A stretch of 64,000 bases of DNA, taken from positions 106,925,746 to 106,989,745 of the forward strand of contig NC_056527.1 of NCBI RefSeq assembly GCF_019175285.1. The letters are read 5' to 3'. Numbering within the stretch: position 1 is the first letter of the stretch; each line of letters begins with the position of its first letter. Origin of the DNA: Sceloporus undulatus (lineage: Eukaryota; Chordata; Lepidosauria; Squamata; Phrynosomatidae). Both the position numbers and the translations under genes were made by a program. The notes under the pieces are model-generated. The model did no database searches and was not told the origin of the DNA. It worked only from the letters and a program-made list of their open reading frames with translations. This document shows positions 22,001-31,091 of this stretch, in pieces.

Positions 22001-24677
22001 CATTGTTAAATACTCTTCAGTTGAGGAAATGCACAGAGCCCTAGATGTAGAAAACTAGCTCAGCAGAGAATGGGGGAGAGAAAGACAGTGAGAATATGAC
22101 CTGAGCCAGAATGTGCAATTTTTCTTCTTGAAGGAGAAGATTTTTTTAAGATAAGAGAACATTATAGAATTATATTTCATACTCAGAGTGTGAGCTTTGC
22201 CAGGTAAAACAGTGTTCAAAAACTTTATAGTAATAACTAGCACCATCTACTTTACTAACTCCTACTGTATGTTCAGGTCTAGCTTCAGGTAGATATAATT
22301 CATCTTTTCCTCCCTCAGAGATGTATTAATCTCTAATGAATAATGGTTGAATAATGAATACTCTCAGGTTGTCTGGTATATTGATAATGGAATTATCTCT
22401 GTCCTTGTTTTCTGCAGTTTATCCTTGCTGTACAGTAAAAATATCTGTGATTTATCTCACAATGTTGTTGTGGGGAGTGAACAATTCTGAGACAACCTAT
22501 TTAAGGTTTTTTTTTAAATAAATGAATGAATGAATGGGCAACCCAGGACAAACATTATGTTGCATCTTTCACAGAACAGCTCTTTGCTTATGCATGTTTA
22601 AAATGTGCCTCAGATTGCTCCCCGCATCCTTCTATTGTAGCAAGAATGGATAAAATTTTCAATCTTTGCTTAGGTTTCCAAACCTGCATTCGAATAGTCT
22701 GCTTATGATCATGTCTTCTCAAGGTCAGAGAAGAGGAAGTTATTCTCCTGGAGATACAGTTGAAGCAAGGCAAATATTGCACGGAGTGGGTCAGGGATTT
22801 AACCCCACCTAATCCAACTTTAATCTCAGATTGCTCTATCCTTCTTCTACACTGGGAGGGGAATCTAGAAGCTAGAAAAGTGGAAGAAGGTCAGCAACAG
22901 CAAGGATTTATTGGTCATGTACACATTGCTTTGTTAAATCCACAAAGAGGCAAGTAAGGCCAAATTTATGTGGTTGTTTAAAACATCTTCCAATCCAGTG
23001 CTGTCCTTTTTCCAATCCATCCTCAAGTGTTGCATGTTTTAAATCACTGTTTGGCTATTCTGAGTCTTCCTGAGAAGGAATTCCTTAGCATTTGGGATAG
23101 CAACAGCCTATGTTTTGTCAATGAAGGAGCATAGGCCACATAAACTAAACCAATAGGTTAAAGTATTTTTCATAGTCACAGTGGACCATGCAGTATGTCC
23201 TTGTAAATCTCTTAATACTGTTAACAAGCTCACAAAATTAGAAATTCCAAGCTTCTTTCATGGGAATGATGGTTAAACAGGATCCAAAACAGTTTAAATT
23301 AATATCACAGAGCTATGTGGGTTTTACTCTTTTCAAATATATTATTTCAAAAAGATAGAAATACCTATCTTTCTTCCATAAAAGATGATAATCTGCTTCT
23401 TGCTGGGGACAGTTGAGGCCAGTAAGATAGAATTAGCAGTGGATTTAGAATTGTTTACTGGTCTGCCAATCCTGTTCATCCTGTAACAGGATTTCTTCCC
23501 TATAAGCCAAGGCTAATTCCACTTGAGCAAAAGACAAAGCCTTTGGACAAGGTAATCCCTTGTCATCTCATCACCTTCAGGTGAGTTGAGAGAAACTCAC
23601 ATGTCCTTCCATCCTTCCCTCCCCTTTAACAAGTAAGGCTTCAACATGTGACTATGGCTTGAAATCTATTGTTAGTCCCGATCAGAGTAGATCCAATGAA
23701 TTAATGTTATTTACCTGTGTGCTGACTCAGTAGTAAACAATTGATTCAATAGGGCTTACTCTAGTTAGAACTAGATACAGGCCTGTGTCTCTTAGGAGAA
23801 CAGAGAATGGTTTGCAGGACTAGGTCTGATCCAAGCATAAGGAAATTTAGGATCCAGCTAGATGGATGGGACTATGTCCCTTGAAGAGAAAGGTCTGGAA
23901 ATGAGCTAGAGACTCTCACTGGCTTCCATCTACTGAACTTGGGTTGAAAAGAATATGTGAATAGAAGGAGTTGAAGTTCTGATCATAGGAAAGCCTGATG
24001 ATGTAAAGGTAGATGCACCCAAAATGGGCAGGGCCTCCCAAACTAACTACCACCTAACAAAAAGACCAAACAAATATTTTTGCTCAGGGGCTTCTTCAGT
24101 AAGGTGTCTTACAGACAATCATGTGCAAAAGTCCACTGTAGTTAATTCCATAATTGTAAAGAAGCTCAATTTCAACACACACTGAAACCATATTCAACCC
24201 CTATTGATGTGGAGAAACTCTCAACTTTATCTTCCCTGTATGTCCTTTCCCATGGCTCCTGGCTCTCACATCTCCCCACACCTCCCCCTCACTCACTGTG
24301 ATGATTTCAAGAACTTCATGTTTGCTGATCTCTCCATTGCGGTCCACATCAAAGAGCGAGAAGGCCCATTCAAGCTTGAGGTTGGTCTTGCCAGTTGAGG
24401 TGAGGTGGAGTGCAATGATGTACTCCCGGAAGTCTAGGGTCCCATCATCATTGGTGTCGAAGCTTCGGAAGACATGCCGGGCGTACACCTTAGGGTCAGA
24501 GTTGGGGAAGAAGTTGGCATAGATCTTCTCAAACTCAGCCCGACTGATGCGCCCATCAGGGCACTGCTTCTGGAAGCTCTCGTACCATTTGCACAACTCA
24601 TCTTCCGAATATTTGGTATTCAGCTTCAGATCTTCCAGGATCTCCTTGGAGAGGGCTCCGCTTTTGCTATTGCCCAT
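9799..24677 (-). CDS. Visinin (cone photoreceptor calcium sensor), three coding exons
   Basis: Coding exons are 24297-24677, 12040-12151 and 9799-9887 (minus strand). They join with GT/AG sites in phases 0 and 1 to give 193 residues; chicken visinin, from memory, is 192. The start MGNSKS carries an N-myristoylation signal at G2. EF-hand 1 is disabled by C39-P40. EF-hand 2 (D74-E85) and EF-hand 3 (D110-E121) have full 12-residue loops. EF-hand 4 keeps K161 and E171, the pair that disables this loop in recoverin. The C-terminus QYEPKKK and the block KRADKLWAYFNKGE fit visinin better than recoverin. Family knowledge: these proteins bind calcium in photoreceptors and restrain rhodopsin/opsin kinase; visinin is the cone form and is absent from placental mammals. 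The 12.1-kb intron 1 is full of transposons. Recoverin itself is less likely on sequence. Confidence 0.95.
10030..10080. repeat. (ATT)n microsatellite beside a LINE 3' end (minus)
   Basis: About 36 bases of ATT repeats are followed by TATATCCCGCTTTTCTCCC, the reverse complement of an L2/CR1-group 3' end. Confidence 0.6.
10411..10675 (-). mobile_element. tRNA-derived squamate SINE
   Basis: Reverse orientation, from a GTTGTTGAG tail end to the tRNA-like head. It lies between visinin exons 2 and 3. Confidence 0.8.
11097..11270 (+). mobile_element. tRNA-derived squamate SINE, internally deleted
   Basis: It has an intact head (GGTTCGATTTCC) and body, but lacks the 'gcaaaccccctctgaac' middle and part of the tail. 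Confidence 0.8.
11824..11995. mobile_element. Palindromic MITE ('AACTGCCATGGCT' family) beside visinin exon 2
   Basis: It contains TTTAATTGTCATGGTTCC, GGATTTGTAGTTTGTTGTGG and the inverted ACAAATCTCAGAATTTTC. Its right edge lies about 45 bases from the visinin exon 2 donor. Confidence 0.65.
12040..12151 (-). CDS. Visinin coding exon 2 (residues 128-165)
   Basis: The acceptor CAG at 12152-12154 precedes AIFKMIPPEEQ, and the donor GTAAAT starts at 12039. At 112 nt the exon ends one base into codon 165. It encodes the helix after EF-hand 3 and the start of the degenerate EF-hand 4. Confidence 0.93.
12765..12990 (-). mobile_element. tRNA-derived squamate SINE
   Basis: Reverse copy with head GCCGAGCCAGGATTCAAATCC and a CTG-repeat at its tail end. 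Confidence 0.85.
13113..13340 (+). mobile_element. 5S-rRNA-derived SINE
   Basis: The head ATCTTGGATGCTAAGCAGGG followed by CCCTGGTTAGTATTTAGGTG matches the 5S rRNA internal promoter region. The tail TTGCCATAAGTCAACAGGCA is the BovB-like 3' end. Confidence 0.85.
13529..13888. mobile_element. GC-rich, hairpin-tiled non-autonomous transposon A
   Basis: Termini GGCGGGGTACAGACCGCC and the reverse complement of GGCGGTTTGTATCCCGCC match at 16 of 18. TTG flanks both sides (a 3-bp target duplication, allowing one base overlap with the end). Seven consecutive inverted repeats fill the interior, including perfect 16-bp arms at 13571-13586/13609-13624 and perfect 29-bp arms at 13786-13814/13838-13866. 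No coding capacity. Class probably PIF/Harbinger from the 3-bp duplication, but not certain. Confidence 0.75.
14196..14547. mobile_element. GC-rich, hairpin-tiled non-autonomous transposon B
   Basis: CTA precedes and follows it. The ends are diverged inverted repeats sharing an AGAC...CC.AAAAGGATG pattern. Internal arms include a perfect 14-bp pair at 14231-14244/14277-14290 and an 18-bp pair with one mismatch at 14448-14465/14484-14501. Confidence 0.65.
14801..15115. other. No recognised feature
   Basis: A-rich sequence follows the BovB/SINE-like tail; nothing else seen. Confidence 0.4.
15120..15490. mobile_element. Two old palindromic MITEs
   Basis: About 15125-15245 and 15370-15490 both have 'ggcatcaggaggcccat / ccaacaacatctagagggcc'-type opposed ends and a 'gttgtag' core. 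Confidence 0.45.
15935..16136. mobile_element. Palindromic MITE ('AACTGCCATGGCT' family)
   Basis: CCATTTTAACGCCATGGCTC faces GAGCCACGGTAGTTAAAGTG across a 'ctctctgacag' centre. Confidence 0.7.
16137..16800. other. No recognised feature (visinin intron 1)
   Basis: Ordinary intronic sequence. Confidence 0.4.
16815..16990 (+). mobile_element. Possible MIR-like old SINE
   Basis: ACCTGTCAAATGGGAATATTACTGACTTACCTCACAGG resembles the 3' half of mammalian-type MIR in two adjacent blocks. It is divergent and truncated. Confidence 0.4.
17361..17518. mobile_element. hAT-type MITE with perfect 8-bp target duplication
   Basis: GAATAGAG occurs at 17353-17360 and 17519-17526. Ends are CAGGGACGTAGCCAAGG and the inverted CCTGGCTACGTCCCT. 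The body is C/G-run rich. Confidence 0.8.
17885..18150. mobile_element. 'TTGCCAGA' MITE, copy 3 (inverted)
   Basis: It ends CATCTGGCAACCCTAG and contains ACAACCATTAAAGAGACAGC and TGTACCTTTAATGATTG, in reverse order relative to the copies at 1980 and 7548. Confidence 0.5.
18430..18560. mobile_element. Half copy of the palindromic 'AACTGCCATGG' MITE
   Basis: TTCCACTTTAACTGCCATGG and TGGGATCCTGGGACT are present without the opposing arm. Confidence 0.5.
18774..18965. mobile_element. Palindromic MITE ('AACTGCCATGGCT' family)
   Basis: CTGCAGAAATAAATCAG at one end faces GCTTTATTTCTGCAGT at the other. Confidence 0.7.
19022..19410. mobile_element. MITE related to 'ACTCATGTATAAGTC' family
   Basis: TATACTCATGTATAAGTC opens it and TTATACATGAGGTCAAGTATA closes it; a right-end fragment recurs at 55090-55172. 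Confidence 0.5.
19412..19642. mobile_element. Possible 'AGGACATTT' repeat element
   Basis: Repeated AGGACA and GGAGGACA words flank an AT-rich centre; I saw no clear termini. Confidence 0.35.
19700..20080. mobile_element. Two tandem palindromic MITEs
   Basis: About 19700-19880 and 19878-20075 both carry 'aggaaatrrtccagttygaga', GAATTGTAGT and 'ctctgacag' in the same order. Confidence 0.6.
20130..20295. mobile_element. Palindromic MITE, near-perfect foldback
   Basis: CTTTGACTGCCAGGGCTCAG faces CTGAGCCCTGGCAGTCAAAG: exact 20-bp arms. Confidence 0.75.
20296..21076. mobile_element. Older element split by a mariner-type MITE
   Basis: Non-coding sequence with a (CTC)n run at 20330-20366 ends GGTTATGGCAACCCTAT. 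Similarity on both sides to the TTGCCA-ended repeats suggests one host element interrupted at 20615-20869. Confidence 0.4.
20615..20869. mobile_element. Mariner/Tigger-type palindromic MITE with TA duplication
   Basis: TA-CACTGGTACCCCGGGTTACG opens it and CGTAACCCGGGGGACCAGTG-TA closes it. TTCGTAA words repeat throughout, and AAGCCGCGGCTGCGCCGCGGCT is an internal GC palindrome. Confidence 0.8.
21100..21450 (+). mobile_element. Half palindromic MITE followed by a 5'-truncated SINE
   Basis: At 21100-21240 lies the MITE arm (ACTTTAACTGCCATAGCTG). At 21244-21450 lies the tRNA-type SINE from GGCCAGGGTTCAAATCTCGG to GAAGGCACAAAACAA. Confidence 0.7.
21600..24200. other. Visinin intron 1, repeat-poor part
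   Basis: No gene seen. A possible MIR/L2-like 3' end with a (GAAT)n run lies at 22425-22535. Few recognisable transposons, unlike the rest of the intron. Confidence 0.45.
24297..24677 (-). CDS. Visinin coding exon 1 (residues 1-127)
   Basis: The ATG is at 24675-24677 and the exon ends after the codon for T127, followed by the donor GTGAGT at 24291-24296. It encodes the myristoylation site, EF-hands 1 and 2 and the EF-hand 3 loop. The start is the first ATG downstream of a TATA box, and the family-invariant MGNS begins here. Confidence 0.95.
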
Positions 24678-24782
24678 TGTTTGGGTGTATGCTCACGCAC
24701 CCCACACGGCTTCACCAACTGGCTTGTCCGTTCTGTCCTGTTCCAACCTAGCCAGTGGAAGGACTTGTGCCCAGGGCACCTT

Positions 24783-24791
24783 CTTATATAG
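24783..24791 (-). promoter_or_regulatory. TATA box of the visinin promoter
   Basis: The minus strand reads CTATATAAG about 105 bases upstream of the visinin ATG, which would put transcription start near 24755. Spacing and sequence suit a tissue-specific TATA promoter. I saw no clear CRX/OTX motif. Confidence 0.6.
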
Positions 24792-24919
24792 ACTCCCTGG
24801 GGTGGCAGGAGGGTGGAGTTGGGACCCTGGAGTCTTCTCCTTGCTACACCTGGTGGCCATGATGAGTCTGAATGTACGCACACACATATTGTACACACAT
24901 AGGGAGAGAGAGGGAGAGA

Positions 24920-25940
24920 GGCTATTTTAGGTTGTGCTGATCACATTTGCTCCAAGCTCTTTAGTGCAAGGGAAATCGGATTTGGACATAGTGGGCCCTC
25001 CTCACTCCCTCCTTCCCAGTTGCCCGCCTGGCCTCCCTTTTCTTAACACAGTTGCTGAGCACGGTTTCCAGACATGTGCCAACCCTCAAAGTGACTGGGG
25101 AAGAGGGAGGGAGCAAAGTGCATCTTGAAAAGAATGAAAGCATGGAAGGAGACAGCATATGTGGGGACTGGTGAACAGATGGGATGACAGAGGCAGTTAT
25201 TGTTCTCTTGACCCCCATTTTTTTTGTCTTCCTTAAGCAGTAAAACATCATGTAAATTAATAGCATTGCTTTTAAAAATGCAACAGCACACAGTTAAGCA
25301 GCTTATAAGACACACAGCTCATGAACCAGCCAAAACCCACAACTTTTCAAAGTCCCACCAATTGTCATGGGAGAGATGAATAGCTGCAATCCTATGTAAA
25401 GTTACCTGGGAGTAAGACCCATTGAACACCATAGGATTTAGGCCTTGTAATAGTCAGCAATTGATTCATTGGGTTTACTCTAGTTGAAACTAGACAGCTA
25501 TAGCCCTATTTCATCACAAGAGAACTTAGGAGGACTAGGTGATAATCGACCCGTATAGGACCTGCTTCTCAGATGCTAATTGCAGGGGTACATGCCTCAT
25601 AAAATCAATAAAGCTTCTTCCCTTCATAGCCACCATGTGCATATGTGCCCATGGAGAATTTGTGTCTGCCTTTGTGCGCCTTTGCCTCAATAAGATGAAT
25701 GCTTACAATTAATTATTCAAATAAGATATCCATATAAAGGAAAGACAGAAAGAGAGACTCCTCCCAGCATGTGTGTGTGTGTGTGTGTGTGTGTAAAGAA
25801 GGAACCACAAATGGAAAGAGGTGGGTTTAGCCTATGCTTTTAAATATCCATCTTGCTGGCTCCTTCTCTCTCTCTCTCAGTGGGAGAGTGAGATGGGCAC
25901 TAAATCATGTGCATAGTTAGAATTAAGCAGTGATCTTTTA
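24920..25940. other. Visinin upstream region, no recognised gene
   Basis: A (TG)n microsatellite lies at 25770-25795, and old repeat words (GGGAGTAAGACCCATTGAAC) lie at 25385-25445. Confidence 0.4.
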
Positions 25941-25948
25941 CTCCAAGG

Positions 25949-26178
25949 CCTGTTACAGACTGCCAAAATAAAGCTGCTTCGGGTCTCTTTGGAGGTATGC
26001 TATTTAAATGATGCATGCATCCCAAGAATCCGGAAGCTGCACCAAAGCTGCACTCCAGTGCTTAGGAATGGAGTGTGGCTTTGGTGCGACCTCCAGACTC
26101 TTAGGACCCATGCATCATTTAAATAGCATACCTCTAAAGAGACCCAAAGCAGCTTTATTTTGGCAGTCTGTAACAGGC
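25949..26178. mobile_element. Foldback transposon with about 75-bp inverted arms
   Basis: GGCCTGTTACAGACTGCC and its exact complement GGCAGTCTGTAACAGGCC bound it; CAA lies on both sides. The arms continue through ATGCTATTTAAATGATGCAT with few mismatches. Termini resemble transposon A at 13529. Confidence 0.8.
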
Positions 26179-26179
26179 C

Positions 26180-26640
26180 CAAGTCTCAAGTCTCTGTCTT
26201 CAAGTTTCAAGTCCTTGCAAGATACTTTCAAGTCGAGTCTCAAGTCAGAAAAAAAAAGGTGATGGGGTACATTTCTTGGAGGGAACAGCAAGTGTGTTAG
26301 GCAATGGGCTGGAGGCAGGGGTTGAAGCCTTCTTGGCAGCCTGTTCCCACTGCGCATCAGAGGAGCCTTCTAAAGCTTTTCAGAAGCTTCAGAAGAATCC
26401 TTCCATTTCAAGCCCATTGCCTAACCCATTTGATGTTCCCTTCCAAGAAAAGCATCTTGCACCTTGGAGGCAGGTCTTTTCTGCTGCTTGAAGTGAATGG
26501 CACTAGTAAGTCAGTCCCTAAAAAAACACCAAGTCTCATGTCTAGTCAGTGTGTCAGCTATGCCAAGTCCAAGTCAAGTCAACTCATTCTATCGACTTGA
26601 GTTATGTCCATGTCAACTGATTCGAGCCTACATCACTGGA
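26180..26640. repeat. CAAGTC-rich element with palindromic core
   Basis: CAAGTC-type words cluster at 26182-26250 and 26528-26600. Between them, GTTAGGCAATGGGCT at about 26297 is matched by its exact complement AGCCCATTGCCTAAC at about 26411. Confidence 0.5.
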
Positions 26641-26857
26641 ATTAAGTCTTGAATCCAGCTATGAGGGTTCTTTCATATAACTCGTTTATGCCATTTTGAT
26701 TACACTCTAATGGCCGTGGCTGCCATGCCCTCCAGTTGCGAGAAATGGAAGAAAGGGGAAGCTGCAGGACAAATGATAACAATTACAAAAGTGCCAAAGC
26801 ACCAGACTGCAGAGATGAACAAAGTGTGACCAGTCTAATAAACTGAAAATGATATTT

Positions 26858-26901
26858 TGACTAGAATAATGACACCCAATGACTAGAATAATGACACCCA
26901 A
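26858..26901. repeat. 22-bp tandem duplication
   Basis: TGACTAGAATAATGACACCC-AA occurs twice head to tail, directly before the L2 fragment. Confidence 0.85.
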
Positions 26902-27930
26902 ATAGTCTTCTCTATGTCTCTGACTGATTCAGTGACCAAGGATGGCATCTCTCCTCTTGCTGCCTGTCTGGAGTCGGTAATGGGCTGGATGAGGGAAAAC
27001 AGACTCAGCCTGAATCCAGAGAAAACGGAAGTACTCGTGATAGGTTCCCCTGGCCCAGGGATGGCGGTGGTTCCATCTGTTCTGAACGGGATCACGCTTC
27101 CCGTGAAGGACTTAGTACGCAATCTGGGGGGGCTCCTTGATTCGTCGTTCCACCTTACATCTCAGGTGGATGCGACGGTCAGGAGCACCTGTTATCAGCT
27201 TAGGCTGATACGCCAGCTGCGACCCTACCTGGGCCAGGGGGACCTTGAAACGGTAGTACATGCTCTGGTAACCTCTCGATTGGATTTCTGCAATGCGCTC
27301 TACATGGGGCAACCCTTGTACCATACCCGGAAGCTGCAATTGGTGCAGAATATGGCGGCAAGACTGGTCACTAATACACCTAGAACCAGCCACATAACAC
27401 CGGTCCTTAAAGACCTTCACTGGCTGCCTATTTGCTTCCAGGCGCAATACAAGGTGTTGGTTATTACCTATAAAGCCCTAAATGGCTTGGGCCCAGGGTA
27501 CTTGGAGGACCGCCTCTCTCCGTACAATCCACCCCGCACACTCAGATCAACCGGGAAGCAATTATTAAGAGTTCCGGAGGTCAGATTAGTTATTACCACC
27601 AGGAGGGCCTTCTCTATCTCGGCCCCCAATCTCTGGAACTCGCTTCCCGATGAGCTCTGCTCGGCCACCTCACTGAACCAATTTAAGAAGGGGTTAAAAA
27701 CACACCTCTTCGAGCAGGCATACCCCTAACTCCTGACTCCCGATGTGCTCCCCCCCTCGTCAGCACTGTTGAGCTGGCACGAGATGTGGTTTTATTGCTG
27801 TAGTTAGTGTTCTGATGTTTTATATGATGCTTTGTATTTTGATGGTTTTAGATTGTATTTGCACATGTTGTTAACCGCTTTGATTTTTAGAAAAGCGGTA
27901 TATAAATAAAAAAATTATTTATTATTTATT
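26902..27930 (+). mobile_element. L2-type LINE, 5'-truncated, reverse-transcriptase C-terminal part
   Basis: An open frame from 26914 to 27729 (271 codons) contains NRLSLNPEKTEVLVIG, YQLRLIRQLRPYLGQGDL, TSRLDFCNALY, LHWLPICFQAQYKVLVITYK and a RRAFSISAPNLWNSLP block, typical of the L2/CR1 reverse-transcriptase C-terminal region. The endonuclease and the catalytic palm are missing. The 3' end GAAAAGCGGTATATAAATAAA and a TTATT run close it. The uninterrupted frame suggests a fairly recent insertion. Confidence 0.85.
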
Positions 27931-27935
27931 TATTA

Positions 27936-27991
27936 ACCCTGGTCTCCAGAGTCATAGTTTAGTGCTCAAACAACTGAGCCACGCTGCCTCT
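27936..27991 (-). mobile_element. SINE head fragment
   Basis: CCCTGGTCTCCAGAGTCATA is the reverse complement of the SINE A-to-B box region. Confidence 0.65.
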
Positions 27992-29095
27992 TGTCTGGAA
28001 TGTGTACCTTTGCCATCTTGCCCTTCCCCTCAGACAGCAACATTTGCTTTCGCAGGGATGATGGGTGTCTAGAATCTGAAATTCTTCAACACACAACCAC
28101 CACAATCACAAACGTGTGGTTCAGAAAATTCACTTGTGCTGAAAATGTCCTCTACATTTTGATGGTCAAACATGTGGATTATTATTTATTGAGTTCTACA
28201 TAAAGCCAACACACAGCTGGAGCTTGGGCTTCCAACTCCATTTAGTGGTGGACTACAGATCTAAAACAACTATGATGGCCTCATGATGGGACCTAGGTTC
28301 TACATTTGTTATTTCTCTCTCTCAGATTCCCATCATGCCTTGTAGCTGCAAGAAATGGTTCCAACTCCTAGCACTTGCCATTGACTCTGCCTTGACTACA
28401 CTGCTTCTGTCCTCTCTTGTGCAAAAATCATGGCTCAGACTGGTGTTCATTAATTTCTCCATCTCTTTAGGTCCAACATGCCTCTTTAGAGGACCCTGGA
28501 ACTGAGTTCTCAGCCTCCTCTCCTCAGTCATATTCCCTCTCTGATGCTGTTACACAGGTTCTGACCACCTCATAACCCTCTGCATACTGGTGGCTAATTG
28601 CCACGGACCACTGCTAATTTGGCTGTCCCTTGCTGCCCTTTGCCATATGCTCAATCCGCTTTGTCCATCCAGATCTGTTAGTAAAGCAGTATTAGTGTCA
28701 AAAGTAATCCTTCAGGATTCAGTTGGGGTGTGTGTTTATGGAGAGGAGGGATCACTCCTGAACCTCTACTCCTTGTGTTCAGGTAGGTGATAAACGTGGG
28801 CAGCATGGAAGGTTCCACTCTTTCCCAACCTGGTGCCATGCTGGTTGAGGATGTTGGAAGCTGTACACATATTGTACACAGAGATAAACCTGCAAAAGTG
28901 TCTCTATTTTCTGGGAACCTCGCCTATTGTACTCCTACGATTCTTGGGTGTTTGTTACTGACCCAACTGTTTAATTTCATGCAGCTTTCTAGAATCCCAG
29001 AAAATATTCTGCTTGCCACCTGGCAAACTGAGGATGTTTTGCAGTGATTCTACCAACAACTCATCGCCTGAGCCATTTCTCTATCCGAGGCACAG
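27992..29095. other. No recognised feature
   Basis: Two short frames near 28.3-28.8 kb have no family resemblance. Confidence 0.4.
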
Positions 29096-29099
29096 ACTA

Positions 29100-29293
29100 T
29101 GGGTGCATCTACACAGTTTGATGCCACTTTATTGCCACAGCTCCATCCCACAGAATCCTGGGATTTGTAGTTTCGTGAGGCACCAGCACTCTTAGCTAAA
29201 GACCTGGCAATACAAATCCCAGAATCCATAGGATGAAGCTACAGAACTTAAGTGGTGTCCAACTGTGTTACTTCTACAGTGTAGATGCACCCA
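29100..29293. mobile_element. Palindromic MITE with perfect 15-bp termini
   Basis: TGGGTGCATCTACAC at 29100-29114 and GTGTAGATGCACCCA at 29279-29293. Confidence 0.8.
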
Positions 29294-29370
29294 AGGCCCT
29301 AAATAATATATTTTTCCTGCTTCTAATGGGAATAAGCAAAGCACATAAAAGACCCAAATTCCAGATCTGA

Positions 29371-29400
<30 letters not shown>
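29371..29400. repeat. (TC)n microsatellite
   Basis: About 28 bases of pure TC. Confidence 0.9.
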
Positions 29401-29401
<1 letters not shown>

Positions 29402-29849
29402 GAGTAACATATCCTCACATGCAAACATACACCTCATGCACAAACACACATATTCTCACACATACATATGCATACACAAATGAGGTGCCTTTTACCTAGT
29501 CAGATTGCCTGTGAAATCTGGCTTGTTTAGTGAAGTCTCAAGCAGAGAGAGCTCATTCCCACCACTTCCTGCCTGATTCTTTTAATTGGAGAGTCCTAGA
29601 ACTAGACCTGAGCAGCTTCTGTCTCTAAAATGTTTACTTGGCTACTTCCACGGATCTCTGGTGAATTCTTAAGTGAGACAGTCCTGGCTAAGGCTACTCC
29701 TGCCTTGCAAAATGCATTAGATCCAAGCTTAATAATACGTAGCATAGATCCACTGAAACTGAACAGAATTAAACTAGCCATGATTAACTGAAGTTCCATT
29801 TATTTCAGTGGATCGACTATTGGTATGTCTTAAGTCTGACAGTCCAAGG

Positions 29850-30720
29850 AGGATCTTCAAGCACAAGGGCCAGGGACATTTGATATGCCAGATGTCTTGA
29901 ATGATAACTCCCACCATCCCTTACCACTGGCCGTGGTGATGGGAGTTGTAGGTCAAAGCTGGTGGGAGTTGTAGGCCTAAGCATCTAGAGGGTCAAAGGG
30001 TGAACTATCTCCACTCTTTTGGAGCAATCTCCCCCCAAACAACTATGTTGTGGAAAAATTCATGGAAGCTTATCAGTGGAATGCCAATACTATAAATATT
30101 TATATGCTCACATTAAAGTTTTTTTAGCAGATCCTGTCCATTTATTTACAGCAGTTTCTGTTTGGCTGGGTGTGTATCTCAAATGCACAATGAGCAACAT
30201 ACATGCTCAATGTACTGTGCCCAACTTCGTCCTGTGCCTGCTCACTTACAGGAACTCCCTAATTGCCTCCTTATCATTCCATCATCCTTGTCCCATTGAT
30301 TGACATCGAAATGGGGAAAAGCAGGCAGGGTGGGAACCAAATCCCAAGTCCCCATAAGCAGGCACACTCAGGCAACAGTCGAGACAAACTGACCTCGCAT
30401 GAACACAGACTTTGGAGTGTGCGCAAGCGGACAGAGACCATCATCACAAGCAAGCTGGGGAGCACTGAAAGAATGGAAGAATAATACTCTTTTTTAAAAA
30501 GAAAAAAAAGAAAGATCACATCCCCAAAAAACTCTTGAGGTAAGAAAGGAATAGGAGACAAGCATCCCAAAGGAGATAGAACAGATGGTCCAGTCACTTC
30601 TCAGAAATAAGCAGAGCATGGGAATCTTAGTAGTTTGGGTTACAACTCCCAGAATCCCCCAGCCAGCAAGGCCACTGGATATCCTGGCTGGGGGATTCTG
30701 TGAGCTTCAGTTCAAAAAGT
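29850..30720. other. Intergenic, with old MITEs at the edges
   Basis: Foldback pieces lie near 29850-30000 (ACTCCCACCATCC / GGTGGGAGTTGTAG) and 30625-30720 (ACTCCCAGAATCCCCCAGCC / GGCTGGGGGATTCTG). No gene between. Confidence 0.45.
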
Positions 30721-30935
30721 ATGAAAAGAAGAATATTTTCTTAAAGGGCACTGCTAGGGAAACAGGGAGAAGGATTAGGGTTGGCAACTTTGACATCACT
30801 CTCCATAAACATCTTTTAAGAGTAGTTTCATGTACAATAAAGTGATGGCATCTATTCTTTTTTTTTTTAATTGCCAGTAGAGGTGAGAGTAAACTAGTTA
30901 GTTCTTTGTGAAGTCGAAGGCTTTCATGGCCAGCA

Positions 30936-31091
30936 TAGTTTTTTGTGGGTTTTTCAGGCTATGTGGCCATGTTCGAGTAGAGTTTGTTTCTGACATTTCT
31001 TCAGATGCCAGTCACAGATGCTGGCGAAGCGTCAGAAAGAAACACTTCTAGAACATGGTCACATAGCCCAAAAAACCCATTAAAAACTGTA
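30936..31091. mobile_element. Foldback MITE of the TAGTTTTTTGTGGG family, copy 2
   Basis: TAGTTTTTTGTGGGTTTTTC at the left and GCCCAAAAAACCCATTAAAAACTGTA at the right in inverted sense; internal GATGCTGGCGAAGCGTCAGA. Copy 1 is at 4938. Confidence 0.7.

Noticed and set aside
9799-24677. Recoverin as the identity of the minus-strand calcium sensor
   Set aside because: The residues from 74 to 127 and the C-terminal KRADKLWAYFNKGE...IQYEPKK follow visinin more closely than recoverin, which has a longer lysine-rich end.
24204-24930. Plus-strand frames over visinin exon 1
   Set aside because: They are the opposite strand of a well-supported exon.
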